Of a stretch of 6,415 nucleotides of DNA, positions 4,867-6,415 are shown piece by piece (positions within the stretch are counted from its first letter, which is position 1; every line of letters begins with the position of its first letter). The notes below the pieces were generated by a model. It saw only the letters and a program-made list of their open reading frames with translations. It made no database searches and had not been told where the DNA came from. Source of the stretch: a bacterium (GTDB lineage Bacteria; Krumholzibacteriota; Krumholzibacteriia; LZORAL124-64-63); contig JAUVBS010000125.1 of the NCBI GenBank assembly GCA_030591105.1, forward strand, positions 1 to 6,415, written 5' to 3'. The position numbers and the translations under genes are program-made.

Positions 4867-6415
4867 ATGGATGAACTGTTTAACAGTCAAACCCGCGCCG
4901 GCGGCGAGGAGCGTTTCCGCGGCTTCAGCCACCTGATGCCGTGGCGCGTCCAGGAGATCCTCCTGGTCGCGAGCATGTACGACGCCTTCACCCTCGAAGA
5001 AGGCGGCCGCCTGACCGAGCTGTTGCTGAGCGAGTACCGCGAACTGAACCTCAGCTTCGCACCGCAAGTCACCCGCGCCTCGACCGGCGAGGAAGCCCTC
5101 GAATTGCTCAAGGTCCACCGCTACGATCTGGTCCTGACGATGACGCGGCTGGGTGATATGGAAGCGGCGGATCTGGCCTGTTCGATCAAGGAGCTCAGGC
5201 CCGACTTGGCGGTTTACACCCTCGCTTTCAATCCCCGTGAACTGGAACGTTTGATGAAGCGTGCCTGCGACGGTAGCATCGATCGGTTCTTCGTCTGGAC
5301 CGGCGACGTACGATTGCTGCTGGCGATCATCAAGTCGTGCGAGGATCGGATCAATGTCGAACACGACACCCGTTATGGCGACGTCCGCGCGATATTGTTG
5401 ATCGAGGACTCGGTACGCTTCTATTCCTCGTACCTGCCGATGCTCTACACCGAAGTGCTCGAGCAGACGCACAAGTTGATGGAGGAGGGGATCAACCTCA
5501 GCCACCGCCTGTTGCGTATGCGGGCGAGGCCGAAAATTCTGCTCGCGAGCCAATTCGAGGAGGCGTGGGATCTCTACCGTACCTACAAGGACTCGCTGCT
5601 CGGTGTGATCAGCGACGGCAGTTTCCCCTGGGGCGGAGTCCAGCGCGAGGATGCCGGACTCGAGTTCATCCGCCGCATCAAGTACGTCGATCCGCACACC
5701 CCGGCCGTGCTGCAGTCTTCGAACCGGGAGAATGCGCCGCGGGCCGAGGGGATCGGTGCCGGCTTCATCCATAAACAATCGCCGCGGCTGTTACGCGATC
5801 TGCGCCGGTTCATGCTCGAACACTTCGGTTTCGGCGACTTTGTTTTCCGCGCGCCCGATGGGCGCGAGGAGGGCCGCGCCACCGACCTCCGGACGCTGGT
5901 CGAGCTACTGCAGACCGTGCCCGACGAGGTGCTGTACTACCACGCCAGCCACGACCATTTCTCGACCTGGCTGCGGGCCCGTACCGAGTTCACCCTCGCC
6001 TCGATGTTGCGCCCGCGCAAGGTGGAGGAATTCCGTTCGACCGAAGAGGTCCGCCGGTATCTGATCGAGACGATCAGCCGCTTTCGGACCGAGACCCAGC
6101 GCGGCGTCGTGGCGGACTTCCAGCGACGGCAGTTCGACGCCAGCAGTGGCTTCGTACGCATCGGCGGCGGCTCGCTGGGCGGCAAGGCCCGCGGTTTGGC
6201 CTTCATGAACTCGATCCTGCACAGCTACGGGATCAGCGATCGCTTCGACGGTGTGGTGATCGAAGTACCGCCGACTGCGGTCGTCGCCACCGACGTATTC
6301 GATGCCTTTGTGGCCCAGGACGATCTGCGCGAGCAGGCGCTTGGCGAGATCACCGCCGATGAAGTGATCGAGCTCTTCTTGAGCATGAAGCTGCCACCGT
6401 CGATCTACGACGATC
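4867..6415 (+). CDS. Two receiver-like domains fused to a PEP/pyruvate-binding (PPDK/PEP synthase) domain, 3' end missing
   Basis: The first 516 residues of a larger protein that leaves the window on the right. Residues 28-160 form a first receiver-like domain (strand ILLVASMYD, then YDLVLTMTRLGDM at 86-98), in which the phosphoacceptor aspartate appears replaced. Residues 172-318 form a second receiver with apparently all key residues: E180/D181 at the end of AILLIED, D250 in LGVISDGSFP, S284/S285 after VLQ, and K303 in GFIHKQSP; its first helix is unusually long. After a linker (about 320-425), GGGSLGGKARGLAFMNS (433-449) is the nucleotide-binding start of a PPDK_N/PEP-synthase ATP-grasp domain, followed by VPPTAVVATDVFDAF (467-481). 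The phosphohistidine and PEP domains, if any, lie outside. The ATG at 4867 is chosen from homologous length (a short lead before SHLMPWRVQEILLV), though it lacks a clear Shine-Dalgarno; the frame is open back to 4738 with a TTG at 4783. Confidence 0.85.
   Translation, partial: MDELFNSQTRAGGEERFRGFSHLMPWRVQEILLVASMYDAFTLEEGGRLTELLLSEYRELNLSFAPQVTRASTGEEALELLKVHRYDLVLTMTRLGDMEAADLACSIKELRPDLAVYTLAFNPRELERLMKRACDGSIDRFFVWTGDVRLLLAIIKSCEDRINVEHDTRYGDVRAILLIEDSVRFYSSYLPMLYTEVLEQTHKLMEEGINLSHRLLRMRARPKILLASQFEEAWDLYRTYKDSLLGVISDGSFPWGGVQREDAGLEFIRRIKYVDPHTPAVLQSSNRENAPRAEGIGAGFIHKQSPRLLRDLRRFMLEHFGFGDFVFRAPDGREEGRATDLRTLVELLQTVPDEVLYYHASHDHFSTWLRARTEFTLASMLRPRKVEEFRSTEEVRRYLIETISRFRTETQRGVVADFQRRQFDASSGFVRIGGGSLGGKARGLAFMNSILHSYGISDRFDGVVIEVPPTAVVATDVFDAFVAQDDLREQALGEITADEVIELFLSMKLPPSIYDD

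Noticed and set aside
4795..5778. Long open frame on the minus strand (327 codons) opposite the receiver-dikinase gene
   Set aside because: It lies wholly opposite a gene with clear domain motifs, its product shows no family motif that I recognise, and GC-rich DNA commonly keeps such antisense frames open.
1..6415. CRISPR arrays, tRNA or rRNA genes, insertion sequences
   Set aside because: I saw no regularly spaced repeats, no cloverleaf or rRNA signature, and no transposase motif or flanking terminal repeats.

Overview
The window is GC-rich, densely packed bacterial DNA. Five genes run leftwards on the minus strand (4567 down to base 1). One gene runs rightwards on the plus strand (from 4867 past the right edge). 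The short intergenic spacing, the Shine-Dalgarno sites and the protein families fit a Gram-negative bacterium, perhaps a proteobacterium. I cannot place it more closely, and no rRNA or tRNA is present to help.

Minus strand, in transcription order: (1) a small AhpD/carboxymuconolactone-decarboxylase-like protein of the arsenosugar-associated peroxidase-like type (4567-4235); (2) the radical SAM enzyme ArsS (4200-3046); (3) a family 2 glycosyltransferase resembling dolichyl/polyprenyl-phosphate hexose synthases (3007-2267); (4) a CofC/GT-A-like transferase of the TIGR04282 type (2198-1542); (5) a membrane flavoprotein whose N-terminal half is a thioredoxin-reductase-like domain and whose C-terminal half is a four-helix membrane segment ending in a NapH/NosR-like Fe-S cysteine motif (1545 to the left edge, incomplete). 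Gaps are 34, 38 and 68 bases and the last pair overlaps by 4 bases, so this looks like one operon for arsenosugar (or related arsenic natural product) biosynthesis. ArsS would make the carbon-arsenic bond of a 5'-deoxyadenosyl-dimethylarsine oxide intermediate, and the two transferases would handle later sugar or polar-group transfer. The peroxidase-like protein and the membrane flavoprotein are possible redox partners. No arsenite methyltransferase (ArsM) gene lies in the window.

A 299-base divergent intergenic region (4568-4866) holds a consensus -35 hexamer for the leftward operon and several palindromes that could be operators.

The plus-strand gene encodes the first 516 residues of a large protein. 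It has two receiver-like domains, the first lacking an obvious phosphoacceptor and the second apparently complete, followed by the start of a pyruvate-phosphate-dikinase/PEP-synthase ATP-binding domain. It continues beyond the window.

The most interesting points are the apparent circular permutation of the flavoprotein, its fusion to a membrane Fe-S module inside an arsenosugar operon, the unusual glycosyltransferase in that operon, the receiver-dikinase fusion, and the palindromes between the two divergent units.
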